From contig MU266417.1 in the NCBI GenBank assembly GCA_021014945.1, positions 39,717 through 103,716 of the forward strand: DNA of 64,000 bases, in the 5' to 3' direction. This stretch comes from Leucogyrophana mollusca (lineage: Eukaryota > Basidiomycota > Agaricomycetes > Boletales). Both the position numbers and the translations under genes were made by a program. A model generated the notes under the pieces. It was not told where the DNA came from, did not search any database, and saw nothing but the letters and a program-made list of their open reading frames with translations. Positions 47,767-60,053 of the stretch are shown here, one piece after another. Position 1 is the stretch's first letter. Each line of letters begins with the position of its first letter.

Positions 47767-50707
47767 TCAATCCTCTTCCTCGCCATCGTCCTCATCTTCG
47801 TCTCCTTCTCCTCCCTCGTCATCTCCGTCTTGGTCTTTGCCATCATCTTCATCATCATCCTCATACTCTTCCTCACTATCGCCCTCTTCCTCTTCCTCCT
47901 CGTCCTCTTCCTCCTCGTCCACTTTCTCCTCGTCCTCGTCCTCCCCTTGGTCTTCTTCCAGCCCAAATATCTGGAACAGCAACCCAATCTTCCCAAATGG
48001 CCTCTCGCTCCCCAATAATGTGCTCCCCGCCTCGTACCCACTCCCCACTCTCCTTACCTCTTCACACAGCTTCCCATACGCGCGTGCCAGCCGTGCCAGC
48101 GCTGCTTGGTGTATTGACGTAGCTGGGTACATTGTAAGCTGTGCGAGTCGTGGCGAATGCACGACTTCGAGGCCAGAGAGCCAGTGGGAAAATTTGGAAA
48201 GGGAGGAGCGGAGCTGAGCAGGCTGTGTCGCGGGAATGCGGGCGAGGGGCTCCTGTAAGTTAATGCATGTGTCAGTGTCAGTATGAGACGCAAGTGTACA
48301 GGGAAAGGAAAAGGGGCGTACGGATGGATTCTTCGTTTGGCAGGCCTCTATAGCATCGTATAGAGATGCGTCTTTGAGTATGTTTTCATACTGGCGAGGA
48401 AAGAAGTTAATGAAGACGATCAAACCACATTGATGAAAGACTTGCATGTTCGTCCGTCAACAACTTCACCCGTTCGTCGATGACACCCTGAATCTCTAGT
48501 TGTTTGTCGAGCGTGAAGTTGAATGGCTCGAGGACACTCTTCCATGGATACGCACCCCAAAATCAGCCCCAAAGTAGGCGACAAGTAAGATGCACGCACT
48601 TGTAGATACGTCAAACAGTTGACTCCAAACACTGCCTGGTCCCAGCGTGGGCGGAGGCGCTTCTTCTCCTCGGCCGCGCCCAGGCACATCTCGAGGGCGG
48701 GATCAAGGAGAGCGTCGAGAATGCGTTTGAATGTGAATGGGCCTGGTGTGGCAGCGGATGGAGAAGTATGGGCAGTGTTGGCAGGGGCAGGGGCAGTGTT
48801 GGTGTCTCCGCGGAGGAGAGACGAGTCGTAGACTTGGATGATCTCCCGTAGGAGCTGCGCATGCTCGAGGATGGGTAAGGGTGGCCTTACTGAGGGATCA
48901 TCCGGGTCCTGTGGAAAAGTAAGCAATGTTACTCCAGACATTCTAATGAAGGGGACATACTAGAGACGTGCGTAGCAGTGTACGTCCTTGCGCTTCGATG
49001 GCGTCGAAGAAGACTTTATAGCTAACCTCCGTGATCCTACTCGTCTGGTCAGATACACCCACCAGCACATCCCAGGAATTCAAACGCTAACACAGAAAGA
49101 CTTACTCGTCAAGTGTCTTACAGAGTACTGCGCCCTCGCCTATAGTTCGCCTCATAGTGAGCGTATAATACTCGAGAAGGTTCGCAACCTTGTATGAAAC
49201 GATGCTGCTCTCCTGCGAGCGCACGGTTTGTTGCACGCGGACCTTGAGTGGGACACATAGCTTCTCCACAGCACCGTTCAGCAGTTCCCCGACCCATTCC
49301 TCGCCCGCGCCAAAGGTCCTCACACTCCCCACCATCCGTCTCCGTTGTCTTTCTCTCACTTCATCCCCGTCTACCCCAAACTCACCTTCTCCATTATCAC
49401 CATCTGCACTACCCTCCCCCAACCCAAAAAGACCTTCCAGAAATTCACATTCCGCCGCGATTGCCTGATGCACCCACGCAAGCATATCGCCCACGTAGCG
49501 TATTGGGTCATGTGCGTGTAGTTCGATCGGGCGGCCCCCTCCTCCACTTCCGCGGGTGAGCGCGGCGAGGAAGGCGGATAGGAGGGAGGTTTGACGGGTC
49601 GTTGTTAGCAGGGTCAACGCTTCGCTGGAATGATTTAATAGTGGTTTGATCAGGAGAATATATGATATATATCAGGATGGATGAAGAAGACATACGAGAG
49701 GAGCTCAGGGCGTTGGCGGAGTCGCCGAATGGCTTCACGCATGATGGGACTGACTTCGAGGTGAACGTCCCGCCCCATCTGGCGGAACTCGAACGAGCAG
49801 TAGCGATAGATCTTTTCGTAGCCCTGTTCGAGATACGATGAGGTTGAAGCCATAATATCCAGTCTTGAAGTGTGTGAGTTGAGCTTGAGAGAAGGAAGAG
49901 GAGGAGTGAAACGTACCCAGCTTTAGTGGGACCATCTTCACCCGACATAAGCACTCTACAGTCCGCGCGAATGCGCTCGGTCTTAGACATAGCAGAAAAG
50001 AAGCGTTTCCCGACGGGTACATCGCGGGAAGTCATAGCCTCGGCTTCTTCATCCGTGACTGTGAACCGATCGAGGAAGAGCATGACGATTGATTTGCGTG
50101 TCTCTACGACCTCTCTGTGTACTTTATGAAGTACACAAGCTACCGGGTTAACAATTGAACATACCTCTCTTGTCGGAGGCTTCCAGCCCGGTCGAGGAGA
50201 GACTTGCTTGACTCGGCTGTGAGGCGGAGCTGAGCGTCCGCGTCGTCACAGCACGCCCTCATCGCAGAAACATGCGCCTGTATGGCATCTAGTTTCTAAG
50301 ATGTACGCTAGATGTAGCGAAGCACGACACATTTAGTCGACTAATAGACACACCTGGTCGACTTCCGAGAATGCTTGGAGGAACTGGCGGCTTCCCTCCG
50401 CGAGTGTGTTCTCGAGGTCACGGCGAAGATTCTTACGAGCGCGCGAGGCTGTCTCGCTTGAAAAATCCACCGTCAAGTCTACGAGAGTTTCAGACTCTGA
50501 ATCCGATTCCGTATCTGAATTTGTGACTGGAGATGGTTGGTCTGATGGATGATTGGTGCCATAAAGATGTGAGAGCGTGCGGAGAGCTTCAGTGGTCGCC
50601 TGGTCAGTAAAATTGGTCCCCAGTATCTTCCGTAGGCGTAAGGATATCGGATTGCGCGTCTGGACTTGGACAGATACTGGCCCAGGGGAAGGACTCTGCG
50701 TGGACAT
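47767..50707 (-). CDS. COG6: conserved oligomeric Golgi complex subunit 6
   Basis: Ten exons close in frame to 800 residues: 50707-50354, 50295-50165, 50114-49917, 49863-49696, 49624-49106, 49036-48961, 48908-48600, 48538-48446, 48390-48322 and 48252-47767. The order and pieces fit COG6. They include an N-terminal R-L-R-K-I-L-G-T, a coiled-coil region with R-K-N-L-R-R-D-L-E, the V-V-E-T-R-K-S-I-V-M-L-F-L-D-R-F-T segment, G-Y-E-K-I-Y-R-Y-C, and the C-terminal E-P-L-A-R-I ... K-L-C-E-E-V. COG6 belongs to lobe B of the complex that tethers vesicles in retrograde Golgi traffic. The intron 48445-48391 has a GC donor (GCAAGT). The last ~65 residues are almost all Asp/Glu with a few Lys and Gly, encoded by TCC/TCA/TCT runs on the + strand. 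That tail is unusual for COG6. Confidence 0.9.
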
Positions 50708-50972
50708 GGCGGAAGCACCGAAATTATTGGCACGTGATCATATGGTAGGGTGGTGTTAATGTTATGTGGTCACTATTTACTACGAGGCCCTATCATCGTA
50801 CACTTTATAGAAGCTGCGAACAGCGTTCAAATATGATGCAGCCCAGCATTCATTAGTCTTCTCTCTTCAAGGACACCTTCCAAGCTTGAAACCCGACCAC
50901 TATTATGGCCAAGGCAGTGCATAACTTATCAAGCACCATTCTCCGATCGTGATTCTCGCCATAGAGGAGTAT

Positions 50973-52324
50973 TTACCCGCCGTCGATGAGGTTCATCCAA
51001 ACTTCTTCCCGTATATCGTCTCCCCGCGCATGGCGTATCAAGGGGTGGAACTCGAAACGCTCGAGAGTTGGCCATGCTTGAGGACTGAGGATGTCCTCCG
51101 CTTCTTTGCAGAGGTCCGTCCGACACTGAAGCGCCAAAACCAACACCTCCAGTCTCGCTAACTTGTACAGGGGTGAAACCAAGCGTACAAGCGCACGTCC
51201 CTCCTCGAACTCCTGGTCAGTTTCGAAATAGCCATCAAGAATGATGGCAAACCGGCGCAGTGAGTGCCCAAACCGTCGGGCGATATAATTGAAACATCTG
51301 CTGTAATCAGCCAGGTTCGGGATGTTAGAGCGAAAGTATGGCCACTTGTCTGGGTCACAACGGTTGTCGATTGCCAGTACTCGGAGCGAGACACTTGTGT
51401 CCAGGGCAGACAGGAACCTGCCGATTTGCAAGGGCCACGAGCAGATGCTCAAGTACTGTAGATTCGCAAATCTGGGGTGCAAAGGTACGTGATCGAGAGA
51501 TGGAAGACGAAGGGTGGATATAGGGAGATGGGATAGGGCGGTGAGAAAGGGAGAGTTGGGGAAGCGCTGCGTTGCTCCCGTCAAATCAAGGCTCTGCAGG
51601 CGCGGGAAATCCAGCGGGTCAAGCTCCTCGGCAGTTGGGCGCATAGGCAAAGGTATCATTGCTTGATTGATGCATTCGATAGAAAGCGATTTCAAGTGAG
51701 GTGATTGAGCAACCGCGTTGTAGAGGCTGTATTCCCACCAATTGCGATAAGTCACTCCATTCACTACGACTGTAAGATGTCGGAGAGTAGGAGGGAACTG
51801 TCTCGTTGGCACAGGACCACTCTCGGCCCTGATTTTGAGGGTGTGGAGCGCCGGGAAGATGTGGATGCCCGGGCGGAGAGCAGCCATGTAGTAGAAGAGC
51901 TGCACCGCACAGCAAGTGCCCATGTCCAAACTACGTACACGAGATGCATAGTAGTCGAACCGCCTCCACTCGTCTTCAGGGATGTTCTTGATCTTTGACA
52001 GTAACCGAATCTTGCTGCAGGGACTAGCGTCTTCGCTGCGCCAGTATTGCTATATAAAATGAAACTGAGAACGTGAGTCTGAGCACCGCAAAATCCGTCA
52101 CTAACCATGCGGGATACGTATTGAAAATCCAGTGGCATTGAGAACGTGAAAGCGCCGACATCCACGCTGTCCCATAGGAAATCTAGGGCTGCATCTGACA
52201 ATGTCCTGCAACATCTAGCGACATTCACCAGTGATCCGTTGTCTAGACCTTGGAGGATAATCTCCACGATCTCGGATATGCAGAGTGCGATAGGTACAGG
52301 CATCGCGGCAGGACTTGAAGACAC
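50973..52324 (-). CDS. F-box-like / leucine-rich-repeat protein
   Basis: Two exons, 52324-52106 and 52049-50973, join in frame to about 431 residues. The N-terminus has a degenerate F-box (I-S-E-I-V-E-I-I-L-Q followed by N-V-A-R-C-C-R-T-L-S-D-A-A-L-D-F-L-W). Then comes the block E-D-E-W-R-R-F-D-Y-Y-A-S-R-V-R-S-L, which in mushroom fungi follows the F-box, and irregular leucine-rich segments. It is expected to recruit substrates to an SCF ubiquitin ligase. A second in-frame ATG at 52303 (M-P-V-P-I-A-L) is equally plausible as the start. The gene is divergent from the UPF0303 gene. Confidence 0.8.
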
Positions 52325-53022
52325 CAGAAGGGCTGCTGAAGGCTTGAAACCTAACTGCTCGATGTTAGCAAGAGCTGGGGACTCGGAAATTGGGCGTCGT
52401 CAGCTTGGCGTTAAGGTAGCGCTTTATCAGCTCCAAGCTCGGTGTTCCTCTATTCGCGACATTGCCCCCTCGTTTGATGATCTAGAATTGAGCTCGTAGT
52501 CGGTAATTTTGGCCAAGGCTATCCCATCCGGTGGCAATGGAGACTGAGAGCGTCAAAGCCCGACTCACACAAAGAAGCCATGAAACTCGCTCATAGAAAT
52601 TGATAGGCGCTCAAGTGCACCAAAGAATTGACAATCACCCACAAACGCCATATTACCAGACGGGGCAATCCTCCGTCCTGTCACCGACGTCTCGCAATGT
52701 AAACCGCGAGTTACCGCGGGTCGTACCGTGACTTCCAGGGACTTCCAGCTAATATGTGGCCAGTGTGGGACGGACGGTGTTCCCTTAATACCTCTCAAGA
52801 GTACTGCGAAGATTTTGCTCGGCTTCTGTTCTAGTGTTGTCGGGCCGTCTCCCAGACCTCCTGACTTTCTTCGCAGACCAATCATGGGCAGCTTATCTTT
52901 GCGTGCAACCATGGAGTGCCGTCCACTCATTCGGCGTAATACCGGTTCTGCCTCACTATAAGATTGGACGGTTTACCCCAGACACTCAACCGAAGATAGC
53001 TACCTCACAGACATGTCTTTCA
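52325..53022. other. intergenic, divergent promoter region (F-box gene / UPF0303 gene)
   Basis: About 700 nt. A minus-strand frame at 52565-52930 has no domain. A TATAAG site at 52957-52962 lies about 60 nt before the UPF0303 ATG. Confidence 0.4.
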
Positions 53023-53563
53023 CCGTGAGCGCCAGTCTCACTGACCAAATTGTCCCCCACTAATGCACGTTGCCCAGGTCGAATCAGTGAGCGCCCAAGA
53101 GGAAGCATGCCGCCTCCCGTCTTTTGACGCAGACGTTGCCTGGGAGCTCGGTAGCATCATTCGCAAGAACGTACAACAAAACTACACTCGCCCCGTCGTC
53201 GTATACATCGCCCACGCGAACTCTAGTCAAATCCTTTTCTTCGCGGCCTCCGGCCCCGGTTCGCTCCCAGACAACATGTTCTGGGTAAAGCGCAAGGAGG
53301 CGGTCGTGCTGAGGTGGGGAGTGTCGACGATGCGTATGCGGTTGGCGGTGACGAAGCCTGGGATGACGACGCAGGAGAGTTTGAAGGATAAGTTTGAGAT
53401 GGCTGATCCGAGTATCTATGCCCTCCATGGCGGTGGATTCCCGCTGAAAGTGAAGGGTGTAGAGGGGCTTGTAGGCGTTATTGTCGTCAGTGGGTTGACC
53501 CAGGAAGACGACCACACTGTAATTGTCGAAGGCATTCAGCAATATCTGGCCCAGCGCTCTTAA
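53023..53563 (+). CDS. UPF0303 / DUF336 (HbpS-like) protein
   Basis: Exons 53023-53034 (12 nt, M-S-F-T) and 53078-53563 join to 165 residues. The product matches the UPF0303 group of the DUF336/HbpS-like fold: L-P-S-F-D-A-D-V-A-W-E-L-G, P-V-V-V-Y-I-A, D-N-M-F-W-V-K-R-K-E-A-V-V-L-R, Y-A-L-H-G-G-G-F-P-L, and G-V-I-V-V-S-G-L-T-Q-E-D-D-H. Relatives in bacteria have been linked to heme or small-molecule binding. The role in fungi is not established. The length is normal and the second exon has no interruption. Confidence 0.88.
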
Positions 53564-54103
53564 ACGATAGCAATGTAAGTTGTGTATCTTCCTATTGAAC
53601 CCACATCCCGGCTGATTGACGAGTCAAGGAATACTGTGTGTTGTATTTGTATCATTATCATTAACAATCATTATGGTCCCAAAAGGTTCTGCCGCACCAT
53701 ATTTTCGGGATGAGCCCATACCCAGCCGTAAGAATGCTAGGAAACACGAAGCTCAGCGGTCTCACTTGTCGAAGTAGGGGAGCTGTGATACCCCATACTC
53801 ACAGTTGCCGCCTAACATTTTTGTGGTTCACGTGAAATCTCTGCTTCACGAAACGTTCTCCAGGCTGTTTAGCACTCCTACGCCAAAGCTCCCTCGCGCG
53901 ATCACCAATACTGGTCACGATAGGTATGTATATAAAATACTCAAGCACGAAACTTTCCAGCACGCTGACCCGATACCACTTCACAAGTTCTACCCTCCTC
54001 GACCGAAAAACCGGTTTGTGAGTACTCGATTCTTGGCATAAAGGGACTTCGATAAGTTGCTTTCCAGAGCAAGAATACAGAAGCCCATCTTAAAAATAAG
54101 GTC
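53564..54103. other. intergenic
   Basis: Nothing coding is supported between the UPF0303 gene and the small secreted protein gene. Confidence 0.4.
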
Positions 54104-54614
54104 TTAGGTATCGCCACGGCAGACCACGAAACACTGCGCCCCATTATAATTGTATGGTGGCTTCCCAACATCCCTGGTGTGGGTCATGGCACCCACTGGC
54201 TGCTTTTGCCCTACAACGTCAAAATGCATGTGAGATCAACACCCCCGATATTCGAGCAGGCTTACCGATCATGTGAGAGCACCCCTTATCCGAATTGAAG
54301 TACACATCAAAATCTTTGCCACTAAGCACAAACGACTCCAAGTGCGAAGCAAACGGACTTTCGAGCAGGATATGCCCGGTGCATCTGTTCTTAGCAAGGA
54401 CGATCGTCGGGAATTGCTTATGCTTCCCCCCGCAGTCTAGCCGATAGGGTCAGGGCAAGACAGGCAACGAGGCGCGGAATTTGCACTCACTCGGGGAAGT
54501 GTATACATCCAACACGCTTTCGTTAGGGTCATTTATGCTACGAACGCCACAACCAGCCGTGGCGAGAGCTGCGGCGCCGAGAAGGGTGACGAGTAGTGTC
54601 GACTTGAAGAACAT
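54104..54614 (-). CDS. small secreted cysteine-containing protein
   Basis: Exons 54614-54491, 54436-54266 and 54210-54104 close in frame to 133 residues. The first 20 residues (M-F-F-K-S-T-L-L-V-T-L-L-G-A-A-A-L-A-T-A) are a clear signal peptide. The mature part of about 113 residues has six or so Cys, all separated, and no second hydrophobic segment, so it should be secreted. Pieces include V-L-D-V-Y-T-S-P-N-C-G-G-K, S-H-L-E-S-F-V-L-S-G and Q-C-F-V-V-C-R-G-D. I recognise no family. Small secreted Cys proteins of fungi may be effectors, wall components or antimicrobial proteins, and I do not choose among these. A longer upstream frame exists, but the signal peptide sets the start. Confidence 0.65.
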
Positions 54615-55521
54615 GTTTCGTAGACCGTCGCGCCTTGAGACCGGACAGAGTACACACAACGATGGTGGGTGGTTAGTTCCGGTCTGATCAGTCTCATGAC
54701 GCTCTTTATGCCAAGTTCGTATTGGTTGGCCCATAACTTACGCAGCCGAAAACTAGAGTCCATGTGGCCCTAGTTGCTTTCCTGTCGGCTCCGCTTTCAC
54801 GATCAATGTGCGAGCGGGTCTTCGGAATATTAGACGACGTCGCCTGCGTTGGCCGAAGGAGTGCCGACAGCCACAAACGAAGGAATGCGGGATAGTCTGG
54901 GATAGTCTGCACCAAAATCGGAACTGCAAGTGTGCATGATGGTGCACTAGCAGTGATAAGTGCGAGTTACTCGGTAACTAACTGTCAGAACCTGTCAGGA
55001 CCCGTCAAGCTTCACATGGGGCATCCGGGGTGCACGCGAGCCTGAGGCATTGGACTGGGCAAGAACTTCGCATGCGTGCGGCGTCTCAGGCAGGAGTGTC
55101 ATGGACCAGACGCCGGCATTTGATTCATTTCTTGATCCCATCCTTCGTCTCCTAGTACGATGGGTTCAGCACGCAAGTTACACTTCGGGGTGGTCTGCGA
55201 CTGAACAAGCTGTCTTGTGGTCAAGTTCAGGTTCAGAGCAAGTTCGGCGAGCCGACGAATCGGGAGCCCCAAAGTGACACCAAAGATGAGAGCAGCGGGT
55301 TGACGAAGTTTGCTTGCAGTACATGACATGGTTACTCGGCGGTACATTTCTCGTTCGCCACGGGGTAAACTATGGTTTGATATTGTTTCACTCACAAGCA
55401 TCTGGATCTTCTGTCAGTTCAAGCATGCGCGAGGATTTATTGACTATCAGTATAGATGCGATGGAACGGTATTTGTGGCGAACCTACCGGGCACCCGAAA
55501 TGGATTTCATCACTACATATT
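54615..55521. other. intergenic
   Basis: No supported gene. Short overlapping frames only. Confidence 0.4.
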
Positions 55522-57167
55522 TCATCCTTGTTTGACAAGCTCCCTCGTGGCTGCAAACGATCCCAAAAACTCCTCCACCTGCAACCACGCATCTCTCCGA
55601 TAGTCGAATGCCGAGTTGCGCCACAAACGCGACATCATGATCTTCCTAAGACGAGGCAGAATGTTTGACAATAACGATGCAACAGAAGCCGGGTCCCGGA
55701 TGTCAGAGCACCCGACATTAAACTGTTCGATGCGGGCGTTGATAACGTCTGTTCCGCGCCACTCGATAGCAGCGGGATCCATGATGGTAGCATCTATCAC
55801 CAGCCCCAGTTCTCGCAGTCGAGGACAGTTCCGCAGCACATATAGTACACCCTTGAAGGTGATTAGAGACGGAACTCGCCAGTCTGAAATTGTACCCAGG
55901 TCAAGGACCTCGAGTTGGGGCCACGACAAAGCGATTTCTCCAAGGTCGCGGTTGGAGAGTTCGGCAGAGCAGAAGTAGGATGAGCGGAAAGTCGTCATGT
56001 TTCTGAACTCGAAAAGCGGCTTGAATGTTTCGAGGCTCCAGACCAAAGGAGGGTACTCAACGTCTGGCCCAGAGCAGACGAACTCCATGATATGCAAATT
56101 GGCAACCGAGAAGCGAGACGGCAGGAACGTAAAAAATCGCTGGAAAGATGATGCGGAAGGACGTTTTCTGCCAGTGGGATATATATAAAGGTGATCGGGC
56201 GCCAGGTAGACGTCCTTGAGATACTCTTCACAAATCGTCAGAGACGACGGAAACATCGCGAAGGACTCGAGAGTGGGTGGAAATCTCGCAGATGTGGGCT
56301 TGCATTTCTGCTCTAGGTGAACCTTCAGCTGCTTGAGTGACCTCAAAGAGCAAAGGTGGGTCATTGCGTTCTGGTTCAGTGCCCCAGCATTAACATATTC
56401 AAGGTGGTGCCAATGCGAGATGCTCTCGGAGATGCTCTGCATCAGCGTTTCAGAAGTCTCCTGGCACTCGAAACGTTTGATGAACGGACTTGAGACGTGT
56501 GGCGAGGATATGCCAGATAGTTCAGCGACGGATGGTTCTGTTGAGCCGGAGGCGAGCTCAAAGCAGAGGCCAGTGAGGTGTGGTGCTAAAAACAAGGGTA
56601 GAAGCGAGGAGAAGTCTGTATCGGAAGGTTCATCCCGATGATCGCGAGGGTCCAGCCAGTTCAATTCTCGGAGGTTCGGTAGAAAACAAGCACCTTCAGC
56701 TAGAAAACTGCTGAGGGTGTCCATAATGGTATAACTCGTGGTCTCGAACAGGGCAGGGCCATAGTCAGAGCTCCCGAGAACGCGAACGCGCTGGGCATAG
56801 CGCTGAAATATGGCCCAGTCGGAGGTGCACAAAGGTCTGGTGAACTCCTGAACCCCACCATGTCAATCAGCATTATAGTTATTCATCGGAGAACTGCCAG
56901 GGGGCGCACCAAACAACAACCATTTCCTCTCGTCCACAAGTCCCGAGGTAAACACTGTATCAACGGTGCGAACGACTTCAAGTAGCTCCAAAGGACGTCT
57001 AGTGCCGGCTCTTTGAACTTGCCGCAAGTTCTCGCAAGACAGGCTAAAGCAGCCCGTGCTTCACGTTGAGGAAGGGATCCCCATGAAGTGTCTCCAGATG
57101 TTGGCGGTTCATGAATTTTTGAGCTGATGAGAACAAGAATCTCTGGAATTTGTAGGCACTGGTGCAT
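55522..57167 (-). CDS. F-box-like / leucine-rich-repeat protein
   Basis: Two exons, 57167-56910 and 56847-55522, join in frame to about 527 residues. The start M-H-Q-C-L-Q-I-P-E-I-L, then A-C-L-A-R-T-C-G-K-F-K-E-P-A-L-D-V-L-W, is the mushroom-type F-box. D-W-A-I-F-Q-R-Y-A-Q-R-V-R-V-L-G follows and then leucine-rich segments such as W-P-Q-L-E-V-L-D-L-G and N-C-P-R-L-R-E-L-G-L-V. It is the third member of this class in the window. A long open second exon with no interruptions supports an active gene. Target unknown. Confidence 0.82.
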
Positions 57168-57599
57168 GTGTTCCCGCAGTGTCCTTGCTCTCGATCTGCT
57201 AGCTCAGGTACCGAATAAGCCGTCGAACAGATTCCCACCCCTTCCCACCCTCGACCTTCTGTAATTTCCTCGCTTCGCCAACTCACACGACTGACTGGAG
57301 GACCGATATGCGGTGTAAAAGACACAATCTATTCCGCTATGAAAACGGCCTCTGAGTTCGACGGTGGATAATTGTGCACAGAAGTGCTCAAGCTTATCTT
57401 TGTCGTTGCTTTTGTGTAGTTGTGTGGCTCAATTGCAAGCACGCTGCACAACGACCCCATCCACTTGATCATCGATCATCTGTGTCTCATTATATGTCTA
57501 TCGAGTTTCCATCTGCACCAATTTCGACCTGGTCGCGATTCAAGCCACCAACCGAGTTGAAGAACTTTGGTTAGTTTTCGACGCTTGCCTGATTCCCGA
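57168..57599. other. intergenic
   Basis: Nothing coding is supported upstream of the F-box gene. Confidence 0.4.
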
Positions 57600-58520
57600 T
57601 TTCGGATGTCGACGTCTTCTTCCTGCATCAGGCACTCCTACGGTATCTCTCCACTGGTTATCAATGGGCCAAAGCGCATTCTACATGCTGGGACCTTTCC
57701 GGACGATCGCCAGCTAGCTGGATGCATGCTATCGTCGTCTCTACTGACGGCAAGCACATCGCCGGTGGGCCGTTCTGCGACGCAACTGTGCGGTGGTGGG
57801 ACGTGCATATCGGGCACGACGTTGACGTCTTTCCCTGTCACAAAAATACAATCTCGTCCCTTGCATTTTCTCCGGACTCGACGCATTGTGAGTGGCTCGT
57901 GGGACTTCACATCTCGAGTATGGGACCCGGATACTAATCCCTGTATCCTGGGGCCGATCGGAATGCCCAGCGGTCAGGTTTGGGCAGCTGTATGGTCTGG
58001 GTGGAAAGTATGTTATCGGCCCACGAGGTGCCCTATTGGGCGCTGCGCATATGTGACCGTCACAGCAGGCGTCAGTGGTGTCGTTGTGATCGTGTACGAC
58101 GCACTATCTGGTCGGGTCCGGAAGATCGGTCCCAATGGCTCAAGTACCATAACGTTCACCGACATCACAGTGGTCGTTTCACCAGACGGTAGCATGGTAG
58201 CAAATTTTCATCGCCGCGTGGTGCATGTTCAGGATACATCACTTGGGCGAGCGTTTCTCACAGGGGACCTCCGATAGCATTGATTTTATGGTGATATTCC
58301 CAGACGCAGAGTCTATCGCTGCCATTTCGATAGACGGCATGGTGTTTATCTGGGACATCTGTGCATTGGCAGAGATAGAAGAGGCGCCTTCGGCCCAGCG
58401 AGCTGCTAACCTAAATGTGAGTCGTTTAGCAAGCATGTATAATAGCATGAACAGTTCCGTAGAAGCTGAGGTCATCAGATATTTAGACCAGCCACGCAAG
58501 CACTTCTATCTTGTGTAAGT
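57600..58520 (+). pseudogene. broken WD40-repeat gene
   Basis: Three WD-like units are spread over different frames. In one frame (from 57722) are V-S-T-D-G-K-H-I-A-G-G and A-T-V-R-W-W-D-V. After a shift near 57890 come S-G-S-W-D-F-T-S-R-V-W-D-P-D-T and V-S-P-D-G-S-M-V-A-N. After a second shift near 58265 come F-P-D-A-E-S-I-A-A-I-S and G-M-V-F-I-W-D-I-C. No start or upstream NACHT/ATPase domain is visible. It resembles the C-terminal repeat region of fungal WD40 proteins and is probably a decayed fragment. Confidence 0.65.
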
Positions 58521-60053
58521 AATATACTGCGAATAAGAGCTGCTCCGATTGACCTCCCTGTAGTTATCTGCCACGATGACCCCATGCGGATGCCCCCCCC
58601 CCCCAAGAGGCGAGCGAGCCTTCTGACATTGTAGAAGAGCCTAGAACGAGATCATTATTCGACTCTATCCTTGACGTGAATTCTGTTTTCGCGCCTTCGC
58701 GCAATAGTTAAATAATGCTAATAAAAAAATTTAGCTGCCAGCAACGGCTGAGCTGCGTCCTCGCGCACGAATTCTGCAAGCCCAAGGGCGCGAAACGAGA
58801 ATCGTATACCGATTGCGAGCCTTCAAGGAGATCATATTCGAGCCCAACGAACTCATTCCCCCGTGATCAGCATCGTGCCGCTGGCCGAGGTGGCCGACCC
58901 TCTGCACGAGGCAGGGCATTGTTGCGGTCCAGGGCGCGTTTTCGGAGGAGAAAACAGTGTAACCACGAAGGCTTCAAAACGCAGCCTCCAGCCTCAAAAC
59001 GATCATCGGAAGGCCCACTGATGTGTCTTCTGTACGGTATGACCTTTCTCGCCCAAAAACTAACTCAACCTGCGTAGTGGCTGGGGGCATAGCCGAACGA
59101 TGCAAGCTCACATTCGAATCGTCGGGGACCCTATTGCGCCACCCCTACCGGCGAATCATCATCAAGCCCGAGCTGCGAATAGAACAGTTCGACCCGTTAT
59201 ATTGTATTTGCTTTTGCATGTGTATAAAAACCAATGGGTCGTAGGTGAGACTGCGATCACGTTATGCCTTTGCTTAATATACCCCCGGAACACAGCGCAT
59301 ATCCCACTTCATTTCGGGGCTCCGGCCTCGACTGCGCACACACTGTGGCGAGTACAAGATGTTTAGCCGCTCGGGGCCAGTTCGTCCTCATCGCAGCAGC
59401 ATCAACGCCTGGCCTTCCCATCTTAAGCCTCATATTTCCGAAACGTTCTGAGCCAGTGGCCTTTGCGTTACGCTCCCGCTCCCGCTTGAGGTCTAGATCT
59501 CACAGCAGAGATGGGCAGAGACGCAGGTCGAAACGAGCGCAAGAGATTGAATGCAGGGTTTGACTCGCATCGAGAAAGATGCAAAGGCAGGCAAGACACC
59601 TGATCTGGTCAGAGATTCGCCCTGGACTGCAGTCCGGGCTAGTCCGGGCCGCGATCGATTCTCGCCGATGGTTGGTTCGTTTTGTGGCCATTGTACTGTA
59701 ACCGAGTCTTCCAACTTCTAATTCTCTATGACTCCATCCATATCTGTGTTACCCTGAGCGGCTGCCCTCGAGCCCAAGCTTCATGCAAGATTTTTTCACG
59801 AATTCAAGTGCAAGCACCAACCAAGGAAAAACGCTTGCGTCATCCACACCTCTGGCTTCCCAAAGATCGACCAAAGATCCCACACTCAACAAGCTTTGTG
59901 ATCATTTGATGGGCAGGCTGCAGAGTGTTGCCTTTAGGCGCTCGCCAAGACCAAACAAGCAGTGTGTCCCTGACTTCAGTGACGGCACGCACAAAAGCCG
60001 CCAAAGCAACCTGGAAAGATGGCGAAGAGAACCGAAGTTCCTGCTGAACCGTC
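58521..60053. other. intergenic, about 1.5 kb
   Basis: A C run lies near 58590-58602. Frames on both strands have no domain, and no gene is supported before the copy-4 start. Confidence 0.4.
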
